64,000 nt of DNA from an uncultured Mycoplasmataceae bacterium (GTDB taxonomy: Bacteria; Bacillota_I; Bacilli_A; Mycoplasmatales; Mycoplasmoidaceae), in NCBI GenBank assembly GCA_947429165.1, contig CANEON010000002.1, forward strand, positions 62,001 through 126,000, given 5' to 3'. The translations under genes were made by a program, and so were the position numbers. Below, in pieces: positions 1 through 9,100 of the stretch. The notes below the pieces were generated by a model. The model searched no databases, was not told the origin of the DNA, and saw only the letters and a list, made by a program, of their open reading frames with translations. Numbering within the stretch: the first letter of the stretch is position 1; the number at the start of each line of letters is the position of its first letter.

Positions 1-720
1 AAATTTAAAACGAGTTGTACACCTTTAGGCCAATTAATGATGGCTGTTGAAGATGCTCTAGAAGACAATGATATTGTCTTCTTTATTCCTATTTCTCATG
101 GATTATCAAGTCAATATAATCAAGCAAAAATTTTAGAAGAAGACTACCCGGGAAGATTCTTTGTAATTAATTCAACTTCAGCAGCATATGCAAACGAATA
201 CGTATGTACAAAATTAGTTCAATTAGTTAAAGAACTTGATGATCCAAAAGAAATAGTAGGCAAGTGTGAACAACTATACTTAAATACAGATACTTACTTT
301 TCGTGTGAAGATGTTTCAGACCTATTAAAAGGTGGTAGAGTAACTCAAGGAATTATTAAAGTGGTTAAGTTATTAAAACTTAAACCAATCATTTTATTAG
401 ACACAAAAAACCAAAAAGCAGGTATGAGCAGAAACTATAGAGATAATGCTCAAAAAATGATTAAGTTAATTAATGAAGATTATGAAAATAAATTGCAAAC
501 TTCTGATATTGAATCTATTGCAGTTTATTACAGTGGATATGAAGAAGAAAAGAAAAATTTCTTATTAGATACTTTTGCAAAAGCATTTAATTTCCTTAAA
601 GAAAAAATTGTTATTAGATGAGTTCCTACAGTTGTGTTAGCTCACACAAGAAAAGGAGCTTACGGAATTACAATTTGTACAAAAACTCCACACAAATTAA
701 GAGAAATCAAAGTTGACTAA
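1..720 (+). CDS. DegV family protein (fatty-acid-binding), 3' part
   Basis: The open frame runs in from the left edge without a start, so the N-terminal part of a roughly 285-residue protein is missing and 239 codons remain. Residues FKTSCTPLGQL near the edge correspond to the ligand-contacting KTS(Q/C)P stretch of DegV proteins. The segment SCEDVSDLLKGGRV and the ending KTPHKLREIKVD fit the C-terminal lobe. Family members bind a long-chain fatty acid and, as FakB, present it to the kinase FakA. A TGA at 619 is read as Trp. The stop codon lies in the loop of a terminator hairpin. Substrate and partner are inferred from the family only. Confidence 0.88.
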
Positions 721-730
721 TGTCAACTTT
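709..730 (+). terminator. Rho-independent terminator containing the DegV stop codon
   Basis: A 9-bp stem (709-717 with 722-730, AAAGTTGAC/GTCAACTTT) closes a 4-nt loop made of the TAA stop plus one base, and a T-rich stretch follows. Confidence 0.65.
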
Positions 731-753
731 TTCTATTGTAAAATATAGATATT

Positions 754-1383
754 ATGGTGACTAATTTAAATAAAGATATAGTTCTATTTAACGGAAATGA
801 AATGGGTAATAATTCATACCTAATTGTTAATGATGATAACTGTGTTGTTATTGATCCTTCTTGATATGTAGATGAGATAGATCAATATGTTCAAAAACAT
901 AATCTTAAATTAGTTGGAATTGTTCTAACTCATGCTCATTATGACCATGTAGGAGAGTGTGACTTCTTATTAAATAAATACAATACTTCTTTATATGTGT
1001 ATTCAAAAGAAAGAGAAGTATTAGAAACACATCACATGGCTTCTTGATTTAAAAAAGAAGGATTTAAAGCACCACAAAATATTAAATATTTTGACGAGTT
1101 AAACCTTTCAATAAACAATATTGAATTAAAAATAATCCCTACACCAGGACACACTTGTGGTGGAATTTGCACTCAATATAAAGACTATTTGTTTACTGGA
1201 GACACTATTTTCTCTGATGGTGTAGGCAGAATGGATCTACCTACAGGAAACGCTAGACAATTATTAATGAGTCTACAATTAATTAAAAAAATGGATAAGA
1301 ATTTATTAATTCTTCCTGGACACGGGAAAAATGCTATTACTTTAGAAGAAGTAACAAAAACTAATCAATATTTAAGACATTAA
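754..1383 (+). CDS. MBL-fold metallo-hydrolase (glyoxalase II-like)
   Basis: A 209-residue metallo-beta-lactamase-fold hydrolase. The zinc motif HAHYDH lies near residues 62-67. TPGHTCGG, FTGDTIFSDGVGR and LPGHGK supply the remaining metal ligands, in the order seen in hydroxyacylglutathione hydrolase-like proteins. The protein is short and lacks the alpha-helical C-terminal domain of true glyoxalase II, so it is best placed in the YcbL/YqgX-type group. Thioester hydrolysis is likely but the substrate is unknown. Two Trp codons are TGA. The ATG lies 33 nt after the DegV stop. Confidence 0.9.
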
Positions 1384-1384
1384 A

Positions 1385-1407
1385 AAAACCTGCATTTTGC
1401 AGGTTTT
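1385..1407. terminator. Bidirectional terminator between MBL hydrolase and rplT
   Basis: The 9-bp perfect stem AAAACCTGC/GCAGGTTTT (1385-1393 with 1399-1407) has a 5-nt loop and A/T runs on both sides. It sits between two convergent genes and can end transcription from either side. Confidence 0.85.
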
Positions 1408-1409
1408 AA

Positions 1410-1754
1410 TTACTTCATAGCTTCAGTAGCTAGTTTTTTGAATTCTTCAGGATTGCTAATTGCTAATTCTGAAAGCATTTTACGGTTAATCTTAATGTTC
1501 TTCTTGTTTAATTGAGCAATGAACTTAGAATACGAATAACCTAATGGTCTTAATCCAGCATTAATTCTAGAAATTCATAATTTTCTAAAATCACGTTTTT
1601 TATTACGTCTGTCTCTGTATGCATATCCAGAAGCTTCGATTACTGTTTGGTGAGCAATCTTATAAGAAGTATGTTTTGTACCTCAAGCACCTGATGCTTT
1701 TTTCTTTATAGAATTACGACGTTGTCTTGTTGTGTATCCACCTTTTACTCTCAT
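1410..1754 (-). CDS. rplT: 50S ribosomal protein L20
   Basis: A 114-residue protein starting [13 protein letters not shown] and continuing with the basic [15 protein letters not shown] region, close to the usual 117 residues of L20. It binds 23S rRNA early in large-subunit assembly and in many bacteria represses its own operon through the mRNA leader. It is last in infC-rpmI-rplT, the order typical of Firmicutes and mollicutes. A GGAGG Shine-Dalgarno precedes the ATG. The stop lies 2 nt from the bidirectional terminator. Confidence 0.97.
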
Positions 1755-1770
1755 TTTCTAATTCCTCCAA

Positions 1771-1971
1771 TTAATCTTGTAATGTATATTTCAAACGTTT
1801 GTAGTTTGCTTTTGTAACAATACCGTCTTTCTTTAAGTGACGTTTTTGTTTAGTTGATTTACTATGAGCCATGTGAGAACGGTTTGTATGTTTTCTCTTT
1901 AATTTACCAGTAGCAGTAACTTTTACTCTTTTAGATACTGACTTTTTTGTTTTCATTTTGTTTTTTGCCAT
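1771..1971 (-). CDS. rpmI: 50S ribosomal protein L35
   Basis: A 66-residue, very basic protein beginning MAKNKMKTKKSVSKRVKVT, with the HTNRSHMAHSKSTKQKRHL segment characteristic of L35. It has a ribosome binding site (AAAGGA) in front and lies between infC and rplT. Confidence 0.97.
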   Translation of the reverse strand: MAKNKMKTKKSVSKRVKVTATGKLKRKHTNRSHMAHSKSTKQKRHLKKDGIVTKANYKRLKYTLQD

Positions 1972-1984
1972 AATTTATCCTTTC

Positions 1985-2503
1985 TTATTTATTTTTAGCA
2001 ATTGTACATTCGTACAACACAGGAGTTAATTTCTTTAATGGTTGAATAACTTTTCCCTTATTTTGAAGCATATCAAGAAATTTCTTGTATGTTTCTTCGA
2101 TTAGTTCAGGTTTGTATCCTACACGACCAAAAGCTTGAATCTTAAATTTAACTTGACATCCGTCTTCTAATCAATCAATTGCATTTTTAGCACGTCATTC
2201 TAAATCGTGTTTGCCAATCTGAGGTCTAACTTTAATTTCTTTAACCTTGATTACTGATTGATTTTTCTTAGATTGTTTTGCTTTCATTTTTTCCATGTAA
2301 TTGAATTTTCCATAATCAATTACTTTTGCAATTGGTAATCCACCAGTTTTGCTTGCAGGAACAAATAAAACTAAATCTAAATCTTTGTCTCTTGCGTAAT
2401 TGATTGCATCCATGCGGTTCATTTGACCGATTTTTGATCCATCTTCACCAATTACTAATAATTTAGGATCTCTTATTTTTTCGTTTATGGGTCTGTATTC
2501 CAT
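1985..2503 (-). CDS. infC: Translation initiation factor IF-3
   Basis: A 172-residue IF-3. The N-terminal domain contains INEKIRDPKLLVIGEDGSKIG and the DLDLVLFVP segment. The linker and C-terminal domain include VIDYGKFNYMEKMKAKQSKK and VKEIKVRPQIGKHDLE. The protein keeps 30S subunits free and checks initiator tRNA pairing. One Trp is encoded by TGA. The start is an ordinary ATG, unlike the AUU start that autoregulates infC in E. coli; control here more likely acts through the upstream leader. Confidence 0.96.
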
Positions 2504-2640
2504 TAATTTTCCTTTGCTAAATGTTTTATATAAAGAAAATAGTGTAATCTACGAAAGTAAATTACACTACAAATATTTAGATTAAATTAATCTAAAGCAT
2601 TAAACCCAAATCTACTAACAGATATCAGGTGAGTGTGAAC
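2504..2640 (-). promoter_or_regulatory. Structured 5' leader of infC-rpmI-rplT
   Basis: The roughly 135 nt before infC hold two strong hairpins when read on the minus strand. One has an 8-bp stem (2541-2548 with 2561-2568, AGTGTAAT/ATTACACT). The other has the stem 2576-2583 with 2589-2596 (TTTAGATT/AATCTAAA). No gene is present. In other Firmicutes this position carries the L20-binding autoregulatory leader. Equivalence here is inferred from position and structure only. Confidence 0.55.
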
Positions 2641-2650
2641 TACTTTCTTT

Positions 2651-2673
2651 ATATGTTATTTATATTAACATAT
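2651..2673. terminator. AT-rich hairpin after pepA
   Basis: The 8-bp stem ATATGTTA/TAACATAT (2651-2658 with 2666-2673) lies just past the pepA stop. It may be a weak terminator, or part of the infC promoter region, because TATAAA on the minus strand overlaps it. Confidence 0.35.
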
Positions 2674-2695
2674 TTATTAAATAAAATCAAAATTA

Positions 2696-4021
2696 TTATT
2701 TAAAGTTCTTAGCAAAGTAATAAAGAGTCTTTACCATTATTGGTAACGGTGAGTGTTTAAATTCATTTGTTGAAGCAATATCAACATGAATGAAATTTGC
2801 TTTCTTTCTAAAGAAAGATAAGAAACAAGCAGCAGTTGAACTACCGGCTCCTCTAGTCTTTTCACTATTTACCATATCAGCAATTTTAGAAGATTTCATT
2901 CTTGCATCATATTCAAAATGAAGTGGCATTTCTCAAACTAATTCTCCAGCGTTAATTGCTGCATTTTGAACTTGAATAAATTGATCTCTTTTTGTAAATC
3001 AAAAAGGAGTGAAAGTATCACTAAAACAAATTTCAACTGCACCAGTTAGTGTAGCTATTGTTAAAATAGTATCAGCTTTTAAATCTTTTTCAGCATATGT
3101 AATTGCATCAGCTAAGATTAATCTTCCTTCTGCATCTGTGTTTGTTATTTCAACTGTTTGTTTTGAATATGATGTAATTACATCAGAAACCTTTAAGCCA
3201 TCTTGTCCTATATCATTAACTACTAACGGAGCAAGAATAGTTACATTTGCATTAGTCTTGCTAGATGCTAAAGCCATCATAGTTCCTACAACTATAGCTG
3301 CACCCGACATGTCATATTGCATACCTTCTAGATATTGGGATGGTTTAAGATTTAAACCACCAGTATCAAAACATACACCTTTACCAACTAAGACTAATTT
3401 CTTACCAGAAGATTTTCCTTTTAAACTAATAGATAATAGTTTAGGTTCATTTGTTTGATTTGAAGCTTGACCAACAGCCAAGATTAAATTCATTTGTTTT
3501 TTAGTTAATTCTTTCTTATCTAAAACTTTAATTTCAACATTTGAGAATTTTGCAAATTCTTGTTTTACAAGATCTACAAATTTAGAAGGACTTAACATGT
3601 TTGCTGGTAAGCCTTCTAATTTTCTTGTAAATGATTCAGCTGATATAAAAGTTAATGCTTCATTTATATATGAACCGTATTTCTTCATATCAACCATAAA
3701 GTTGTGGTGAACTTTTGTTGGAGGAGTTGTTTTAAAACTACATGGTAAATGATAAGTTGATTCATGAGAAGAAAAAATTGCATTAATTAAACCAATGTAA
3801 TCTTTTTTATCAACAAGTTCTAAAAAAGAATTCAAATCAATATTAATATTGAAGTCTTGTTTAACAAACAAGTCTCTCATGTTTTTATAGAAATCACCAC
3901 TAATAAATGGCTTTTTCATTTCAAAAACAAATTTCTTATCTAAGTCTGATAAGTTATCAGACTTTTTATTAACAGCTTTTAATGTGTATGTAAATTTTTT
4001 AGGTGCGTTTAAATTGATCAT
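2696..4021 (-). CDS. pepA: Leucyl aminopeptidase (M17 family)
   Basis: A 441-residue two-metal exopeptidase that removes N-terminal residues from peptides in the cytoplasm. The C-terminal catalytic half shows VGKGVCFDTGGLNLKP (around residues 203-218, with the active-site Lys and Asp) and the M17 signature NTDAEGRL (around 293-300). The N-terminal third is weakly conserved, as usual for the family. Several Trp codons are TGA. The start is preceded by AAGGAG, located inside the end of the upstream Nudix gene (2-nt gap), so it is probably translated from the same mRNA. In mycoplasmas it recycles amino acids from imported peptides. Confidence 0.95.
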
Positions 4022-4023
4022 AA

Positions 4024-4587
4024 TTATTTTTTCTCCTTACTATATATTTTATCTAAAAACAATAGATAAGCACTAGCTGTGCTCGAAAGATATATTTCGT
4101 TTTTTAATAAAATTTCTCTTAATCTTTTATGACTAACTCAAATATTTTTTGAAACAGATTCAAAGATTGAACCATCACCTAAATCTTTTGAAACTTGTTT
4201 AGCATTTGTAATATCTACAACAAAGTTGTAAACACATTCGTTAGATTGGGTAGAAGCAACAGCAATATTACTTGCTTTAATATTAGATTTAGAAACTTTA
4301 TATCCTGTTTCTTCAAGTATTTCTTTAATACAATTAGTAGTTGGCGTTTCACCTTTCTCAAGCGAACCAGTTACACAACAAGGAAATAAAGTTTTTCATC
4401 CACTTTTTTTATTATTAATTTTTAGTTCGGGAAGCGGTTGATATCTCAATAAAAATTCATAATCGTTCTTTACTTTTTTAAAAAGTAAAGAAGCCGTTGA
4501 ATTTATGTTTCTTCTTTGAGCGTAGATAAAACCACATTCTGTTTTATATAAGCTCAAATGATAATTTTTGTACAAAACCTTACTCAT
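4024..4587 (-). CDS. Nudix hydrolase
   Basis: A 187-residue protein with a Nudix box beginning GSLEKGETPTT and ending KEILEETGY. The pattern G-x5-E-x7-(R/K)E-x2-EE-x-G is complete except that the usual Arg is Lys. Such enzymes hydrolyse nucleoside diphosphates linked to another group. The layout, with an N-terminal beta-rich stretch before the box, is closest to ADP-ribose pyrophosphatase-like members, but the substrate is not decidable. It starts 1 nt after the Abi-like gene and ends 2 nt before pepA, so all three probably share one transcript. Confidence 0.85.
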
Positions 4588-4588
4588 A

Positions 4589-5503
4589 TTATTTATTTAA
4601 TTCGTTTATTACTTTTTCTTTAAATTTTTCTGGAATATCCATCTTTTTAAGATAGTAATTTGTATTAGAAACCAATGTTTTATTAAAAGCAAAATGTTGA
4701 ATCATTTCTGTTAAATTGAATACTGAAATATGATCAACTTTTTTATTAAAAATAAATTCATAAATATCGTTAAGTGATTGTGATTGGTATTTAATTTGTG
4801 AATTAAATATTACATAGTTGTGAGAAATTAAATTTCTAATATGAAGAATGTTCTTCATAAAGTCTATAAACCCAGGTAAATGTTTTGGGTATAAACCAAA
4901 ATTATTAATAATTTTGTTTCTTACTGAATCATTTAAAGCAATGAATAATGAAAAGGTTGTTGAAAAACTTCATGTTAAACACATGATATCTAGCGGGCAT
5001 GTTTCTCATTTTTTAATTTCATCTCTGCCTGAACCATTGTAATAACTCTTGGTAACTGAATTTGTTAAACAATATTTGACTAAAGAGTGAAGAAACATCT
5101 TTAATGAAAGATGTGTTTCCACATCTCTATAATTCGTCAAAATATTTTGAGTTATATATTTTTCATTAATCTTGAACAAGCATTTATCTCGAATATGAAA
5201 TTGATTAATAATTTCATATGCAACATTAGTATTCAACATTTTTTCAATTACAAGAATATAACGCAAAATGTGGTTACCTAAATCGTGATCAAATTTATAC
5301 AAACTAATCAAATGTGAAGAAGTAGCGTCGCTATCGTAGTGCTTTTTTACAGGGTTGTCATAGAATACATCGCTATAATTTGCAATAACTGTATTGAAGT
5401 TAAAATTCTTAATATAAAAGTTAAATAACTTTTTATCATCAACTGTTAGGTTGTGATCTATCAAATCTTTTATTAAATCGTGTGAGTTAATTATGTTTTT
5501 CAT
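4589..5503 (-). CDS. Abi-family (Abi_2/AbiD-F-like) protein with HEPN RNase motif
   Basis: A 304-residue protein resembling abortive-infection proteins of the Abi_2 type. A middle segment, SLYKFDHDLGNHILRYILVI followed by EKMLNT, matches the LY-x-FD-x-L-R...IE-x-x-L-R signature. Near residues 222-227 is RNLISH, an R-x4-H motif typical of HEPN ribonucleases. Known Abi/HEPN proteins cleave RNA and stop growth during phage infection or stress. It heads an operon with a Nudix hydrolase and pepA. A TATAAT box ends 8 nt before the ATG, so the mRNA may be leaderless. Activity is inferred; only the motif is seen. Confidence 0.78.
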
Positions 5504-5511
5504 TATTAAAT

Positions 5512-5531
5512 ATTATACATTCAGATATAAT
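5512..5531. promoter_or_regulatory. Divergent pair of -10 boxes
   Basis: TATAAT on the minus strand (5512-5517) points to the Abi-like gene. TATAAT on the plus strand (5526-5531) points to the alpha/beta hydrolase. The two -10 elements lie only 8 bp apart, so two polymerases could hardly bind together. Confidence 0.6.
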
Positions 5532-5555
5532 AATTACTACTTAGTAGTGGGTTAT

Positions 5556-6308
5556 ATGAAAAAAACAAAAAAGTCAAAACAAACTAACAACTTTATTTAT
5601 ATCCATGGTTTTTCTGCATCTAAAGATGATCATCCAGAATTAAAAAAACATGTAGAAGCGTGTGGATATAACTTTTACAGTTTTGATTTACCTGCTCATG
5701 GTAGTAATAAAAAAAGTTTTAAAATCGAAGATGTTGATTTAAACTTTTTAGTTGATTACTGTGTAACAAAAATTAAATCTTTTGAGCTTGATTCATTTGT
5801 AATTATGGGTCATTCAATGGGTGGAAGTATCACAACAATCATAGCTGGTGAACAATATTTTCAAAAAGAATTAAAGGCTATTGTTTTAGAAGCACCACAT
5901 AACAAAAGAGTTGTTATGCGTTCTTTATATTCAACAAAGAAAGCTATTCAAACAATTAAAGAAATATTAACTGAACAAAAGAAAGCTCCAAAACTTACAA
6001 CTTACTTAAGAGAAATGAAATCTGAAAAAGATGATTACTTACCTCTTTTATTTAACATTCTTAACTTACCTGCTTTAAATAGAATTCAAGCTGCCCTTGA
6101 ATCTATTAAGGTTCCTACTTTATTACTTTTAGGTAATAAAGATATTTACATCCCTTTAAGAGATACTAGAGAAAATTATTCAGATCATTTAGACGATCTT
6201 GAAATACACGTTATTAAAGGTGCTGGTCACTGTATTTCAATCGATCAACCAAAAGAATTCTACAAATACTTTGATGCTTATTTAGAAAGAATATCAAAGC
6301 ATGGATAA
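5556..6308 (+). CDS. Alpha/beta hydrolase (lysophospholipase/esterase-like)
   Basis: A 250-residue serine hydrolase. [11 protein letters not shown] near the start forms the oxyanion-hole strand. The nucleophile elbow is GHSMGG around residue 90. [10 protein letters not shown] carries the acid, and GAGHCIS near the end supplies the catalytic His. I chose the ATG at 5556, in front of KKTKKSKQ, because it lies just after a TATAAT box; an upstream in-frame ATG at 5493 would be upstream of that box. The substrate is probably a small ester or lysolipid. The stop overlaps the lepA start by 8 nt. Confidence 0.88.
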   Translation: MKKTKKSKQTNNFIYIHGFSASKDDHPELKKHVEACGYNFYSFDLPAHGSNKKSFKIEDVDLNFLVDYCVTKIKSFELDSFVIMGHSMGGSITTIIAGEQYFQKELKAIVLEAPHNKRVVMRSLYSTKKAIQTIKEILTEQKKAPKLTTYLREMKSEKDDYLPLLFNILNLPALNRIQAALESIKVPTLLLLGNKDIYIPLRDTRENYSDHLDDLEIHVIKGAGHCISIDQPKEFYKYFDAYLERISKHG

Positions 6309-8100
6309 ATCTTTAGTACGTAATTTTAGTATTATTGCTCATATCGATCACGGTAAATCAACTTTATCTGATCGTATTATTGAAATCACTCACGGTTTAG
6401 AAAAAAGAGAAATGCAAGACCAAATTCTTGATTCAATGGATATTGAAAGAGAAAGAGGAATCACTATTAAATTGAATGCAATTCAATTGCATTATCACTA
6501 TGATAAAGATGGTAATGACTACATCTTTCATTTAATTGATACACCAGGACATATTGACTTTACTTATGAAGTAAGTAGAAGTTTGGCCGCTTGTGAAGGA
6601 GCGTTGCTAGTAGTTGATGCTTCTCAAGGAATTGAAGCACAAACATTATCAAATGTCTATCTTGCATTAGAAAATAATCTTGAGATTATTCCTGTAATTA
6701 ATAAAGTTGATTTACCAACTGCAGATATTGACGCAACTAAAAAAGAAATCGAAGATTTAATTGGTTTAGATTGTTCAAATGCTCCTTGCATTTCGGCTAA
6801 AACAGGATTAAATATTGAACAAGTTATAGAAGCAATTATTAATTATGTGCCATCTCCTATTGGAGATGATAACGGTAAACTTCAAGTGTTAATTTTTGAC
6901 AGTTACTACGACTCATATAAGGGAGTTATTTGTTTAATTAGAATTAAAAACGGTACTCTTAAAGTTGGCCAACACATTAAAATGATGTCTTCTGGAAAAG
7001 ACTTCATTGTTACTGAATTAGGTATTAGAACACCAAAGTCAATTAATAAAGATCAATTGGTATCTGGAGAAGTAGGATGAGTCGCAGCAAGTATCAAAAC
7101 AGCAAAAGATATTAGTGTCGGAGACACTATTACTGATTTTGATAATCCTGCAGATATGCCTTTAAAAGGTTATAAGAAAATCTTACCAATGGTTTATTGT
7201 GGTATTTATCCAATTGATAATTCAAAGTTTGATGATCTTAAAGAAGCAATGTCTAAAATTTCTTTATCTGATTCTTCTTTAACTTATGAATACGAAACAT
7301 CAAAGGCTTTAGGCTTTGGTATTCGTTGTGGTTTCTTAGGGCTATTGCACATGGATGTAATCCGTGAAAGAATTCAAAGAGAATACGGAATCGATTTAAT
7401 TCTTACAGCTCCAAGCGTTAAGTACAAAGTACTTTTAACAAACGGTGAAGAAATGATGATTGATAATCCTTCTAAACTACCAGACAGAACTTATATTAAA
7501 TATATTGAAGAACCATTTGTTAAACTTTCAATAATTACACCTGAAGAATATATTGGTGGTATTATGGACTTGTGTCATAACAGACGTGGTGAGTATATTG
7601 ATCTCGAATACATTGATAGCATTAGAAGAAGATTAATATATGAAATTCCATTAGGTGAAATTATTTATAACTTTTTTGATAATTTGAAGACAATCTCTCG
7701 TGGTTATGCCACAATGGATTATGAATTTACACAATACAAAAAACAAAATCTATTAAAAATAGATATTCTTTTAAATGGTACAAAAGTTGATGCTTTATCT
7801 ATGATTAGTCATAGTGACTTTGCTAGAACAAAAGGAATGAAACTTTGTGAAAAATTAAAAGAACATATTCCAAGACAACAATTTGAAATTCCAATTCAAG
7901 CAGCGATTGGTGGAAAAATTATTGCTAGAGAAAACATTAAAGCTTTATATAAAAATGTTCTTGCTAAATGTTATGGTGGAGATGTTAGCCGTAAGAAAAA
8001 ATTATTAGAGCAACAAAAAGAAGGTAAGAAAAAGCTTAAATTAATTGGTAACGTCTCAATACCACAAGATACATTCATCAAAATATTAAGTGATGAATAG
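6301..8100 (+). CDS. lepA: Elongation factor 4 (LepA), back-translocating GTPase
   Basis: A 599-residue translational GTPase. G1 is AHIDHGKST near residues 14-22, G3 is DTPGH near 80 and G4 is NKVD near 134. The EF4-specific C-terminal region includes [20 protein letters not shown]. It associates with ribosomes and the membrane and influences initiation and translocation under ionic stress. One Trp at 7078 is TGA. The start overlaps the upstream hydrolase by 8 nt, implying coupled translation. Length is standard. Confidence 0.97.
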
Positions 8101-8101
8101 A

Positions 8102-8119
8102 TGTAAATAAAACTTTACA
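8102..8119. promoter_or_regulatory. Operator 1 (inverted repeat overlapping -35)
   Basis: TGTAAA-N6-TTTACA, an 18-bp palindrome. Its right arm TTTACA is also the likely -35 element of the promoter of the following two-gene cassette. The same arms and spacing recur at 8148-8165. Confidence 0.7.
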
Positions 8120-8142
8120 TTTTATTTTTTTTTGTGTATACT
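8114..8142 (+). promoter_or_regulatory. Promoter of the DUF6442/HTH cassette
   Basis: TTTACA at 8114-8119 and TATACT at 8137-8142 are separated by the canonical 17 bp, which predicts a start near 8149, inside operator 2. Confidence 0.7.
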
Positions 8143-8147
8143 ATTAA

Positions 8148-8165
8148 TGTAAAGAAAACTTTACA
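8148..8165. promoter_or_regulatory. Operator 2 (inverted repeat over the transcription start)
   Basis: TGTAAAGAAAACTTTACA is a perfect palindrome with 7-bp arms. It has the same TGTAAA-N6-TTTACA architecture as operator 1, and the centres are 46 bp apart. A protein bound here would block transcription initiation. Confidence 0.7.
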
Positions 8166-8186
8166 CATATTTTAAAGGAGAAAAAA

Positions 8187-8519
8187 ATGGAAAAGAAAGA
8201 AATTTTAGAAAAAGCGAAAGCTAAGCATCCGGTTGGTGAAATGGAATCTAACAAGATTAATAAATCTTGCTGAATCGCTTTAATTGTAGCAGCAATATTT
8301 GCGGTTATCATGATGATTGTAGAAGGATCGTTAGGACATTATTCGTCAATATACGCTTTGGCAGGAACTTGTTTTATATGGGCTTCGTTATTTTATTTTT
8401 TACAATATTTTGTAGCGAAAAGAAAATTTTTTGGGATTCTTCTTGGTGGAACACTAGAGGGTGCAGCAGGAATATTAATGATTGTTTTATATACACTAAC
8501 CAATTTAGGAATTATGTAA
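8187..8519 (+). CDS. Small three-helix membrane protein (DUF6442-like)
   Basis: A 110-residue protein. A charged N-terminus (MEKKEILEKAKAKHP, then EMESNKINK) precedes three hydrophobic segments at about residues 29-50, 55-75 and 82-109. The pattern with EMESNKI and FLQYFVAKR recalls DUF6442-type proteins that are coded next to short Cro-like regulators; this is recognition from memory. A strong AAAGGAG lies 7 nt before the ATG. One Trp is TGA. The function is unknown, but it may be the sensor or partner of the HTH protein that starts 1 nt later. Confidence 0.8.
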
Positions 8520-8520
8520 T

Positions 8521-8727
8521 ATGAAAAAAAAGTTAATACTGCAAAATAACTTAAAAAAAATAAGAAGCGAAAAAGGCTATTCTCAGCAAGAATTAGCCTC
8601 TCTTGTTGGCACGACACGTCAAACTATTATTTCTATAGAAAAACAAATTTTTAACCCAACAGCAAAATTAGCTTTGCTTCTTTGTGTTGCCTTAGATTGC
8701 AAATTTGAACAATTGTTTTATTTCTAA
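8521..8727 (+). CDS. Cro/CI-type HTH transcriptional regulator
   Basis: A 68-residue XRE-family DNA-binding protein. The helix-turn-helix runs from GYSQQELASLVGTTRQTII to SIEK, followed by FNPTAKLALLLCVALDCKFEQLF, the usual five-helix layout of short YozG-like regulators. There is no effector domain. It starts 1 nt after the membrane-protein stop, so the pair is one operon. Two matching palindromes flank the only promoter, so autorepression is the simplest model. The target sites are inferred from position. Confidence 0.9.
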   Translation: MKKKLILQNNLKKIRSEKGYSQQELASLVGTTRQTIISIEKQIFNPTAKLALLLCVALDCKFEQLFYF

Positions 8728-8738
8728 TTAATTAGAAA

Positions 8739-8996
8739 TTATTTTATTCATTTGTGTTTCTTAAATTTATCAAAAACTATTTCAAACATTTCATCATGTT
8801 TATCTAAACGTTTATTAATGTGTTTAATATCTTTTTCATATTGATTTTTAACTCAACTTGAAAATCACTCTGGAGCCTTTTGTCCTTGTCTAATCCTCGG
8901 TTTTATTTTCTTTATTCTCTTTGAAGGTTCTAACATGACTTTACCTGATGTATTGGTTTCTTGTTTAAGATTTGAATATTTATATTCTTTTCTCAT
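8739..8996 (-). CDS. Small basic protein, paralogue of the 94-residue protein at 49421-49705
   Basis: An 85-residue, highly charged protein of unknown function. It has a basic stretch KRIKKIKPRIRQGQ, then APEWFSSW, then a predicted helix with INKRLDKHD, and it ends HKWIK with Trp as TGA. The same elements recur in the same order at 49421-49705 (KIK, Q-x-A/P-x-W, INKRFD, RLDKHD, H-x-WIK), so the two are paralogues. TATAAT at 9001-9006 ends 4 nt before the ATG, consistent with a leaderless mRNA. No known domain is recognised; the C-terminus looks coiled-coil. Confidence 0.65.
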
Positions 8997-9100
8997 ATAT
9001 ATTATAAACTCCCATTCTTCACAGTAGATTAATCTTACTACCAAAGTGGGTAAATAAAGGTACTTAAATAGTCTTTAATTTTTCACAAAAAAATTTAAAA

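Noticed and set aside
3009-3458. Long plus-strand frame opposite pepA
   Set aside because: It mirrors the conserved catalytic part of pepA, has no ribosome binding site and its translation lacks any family pattern.
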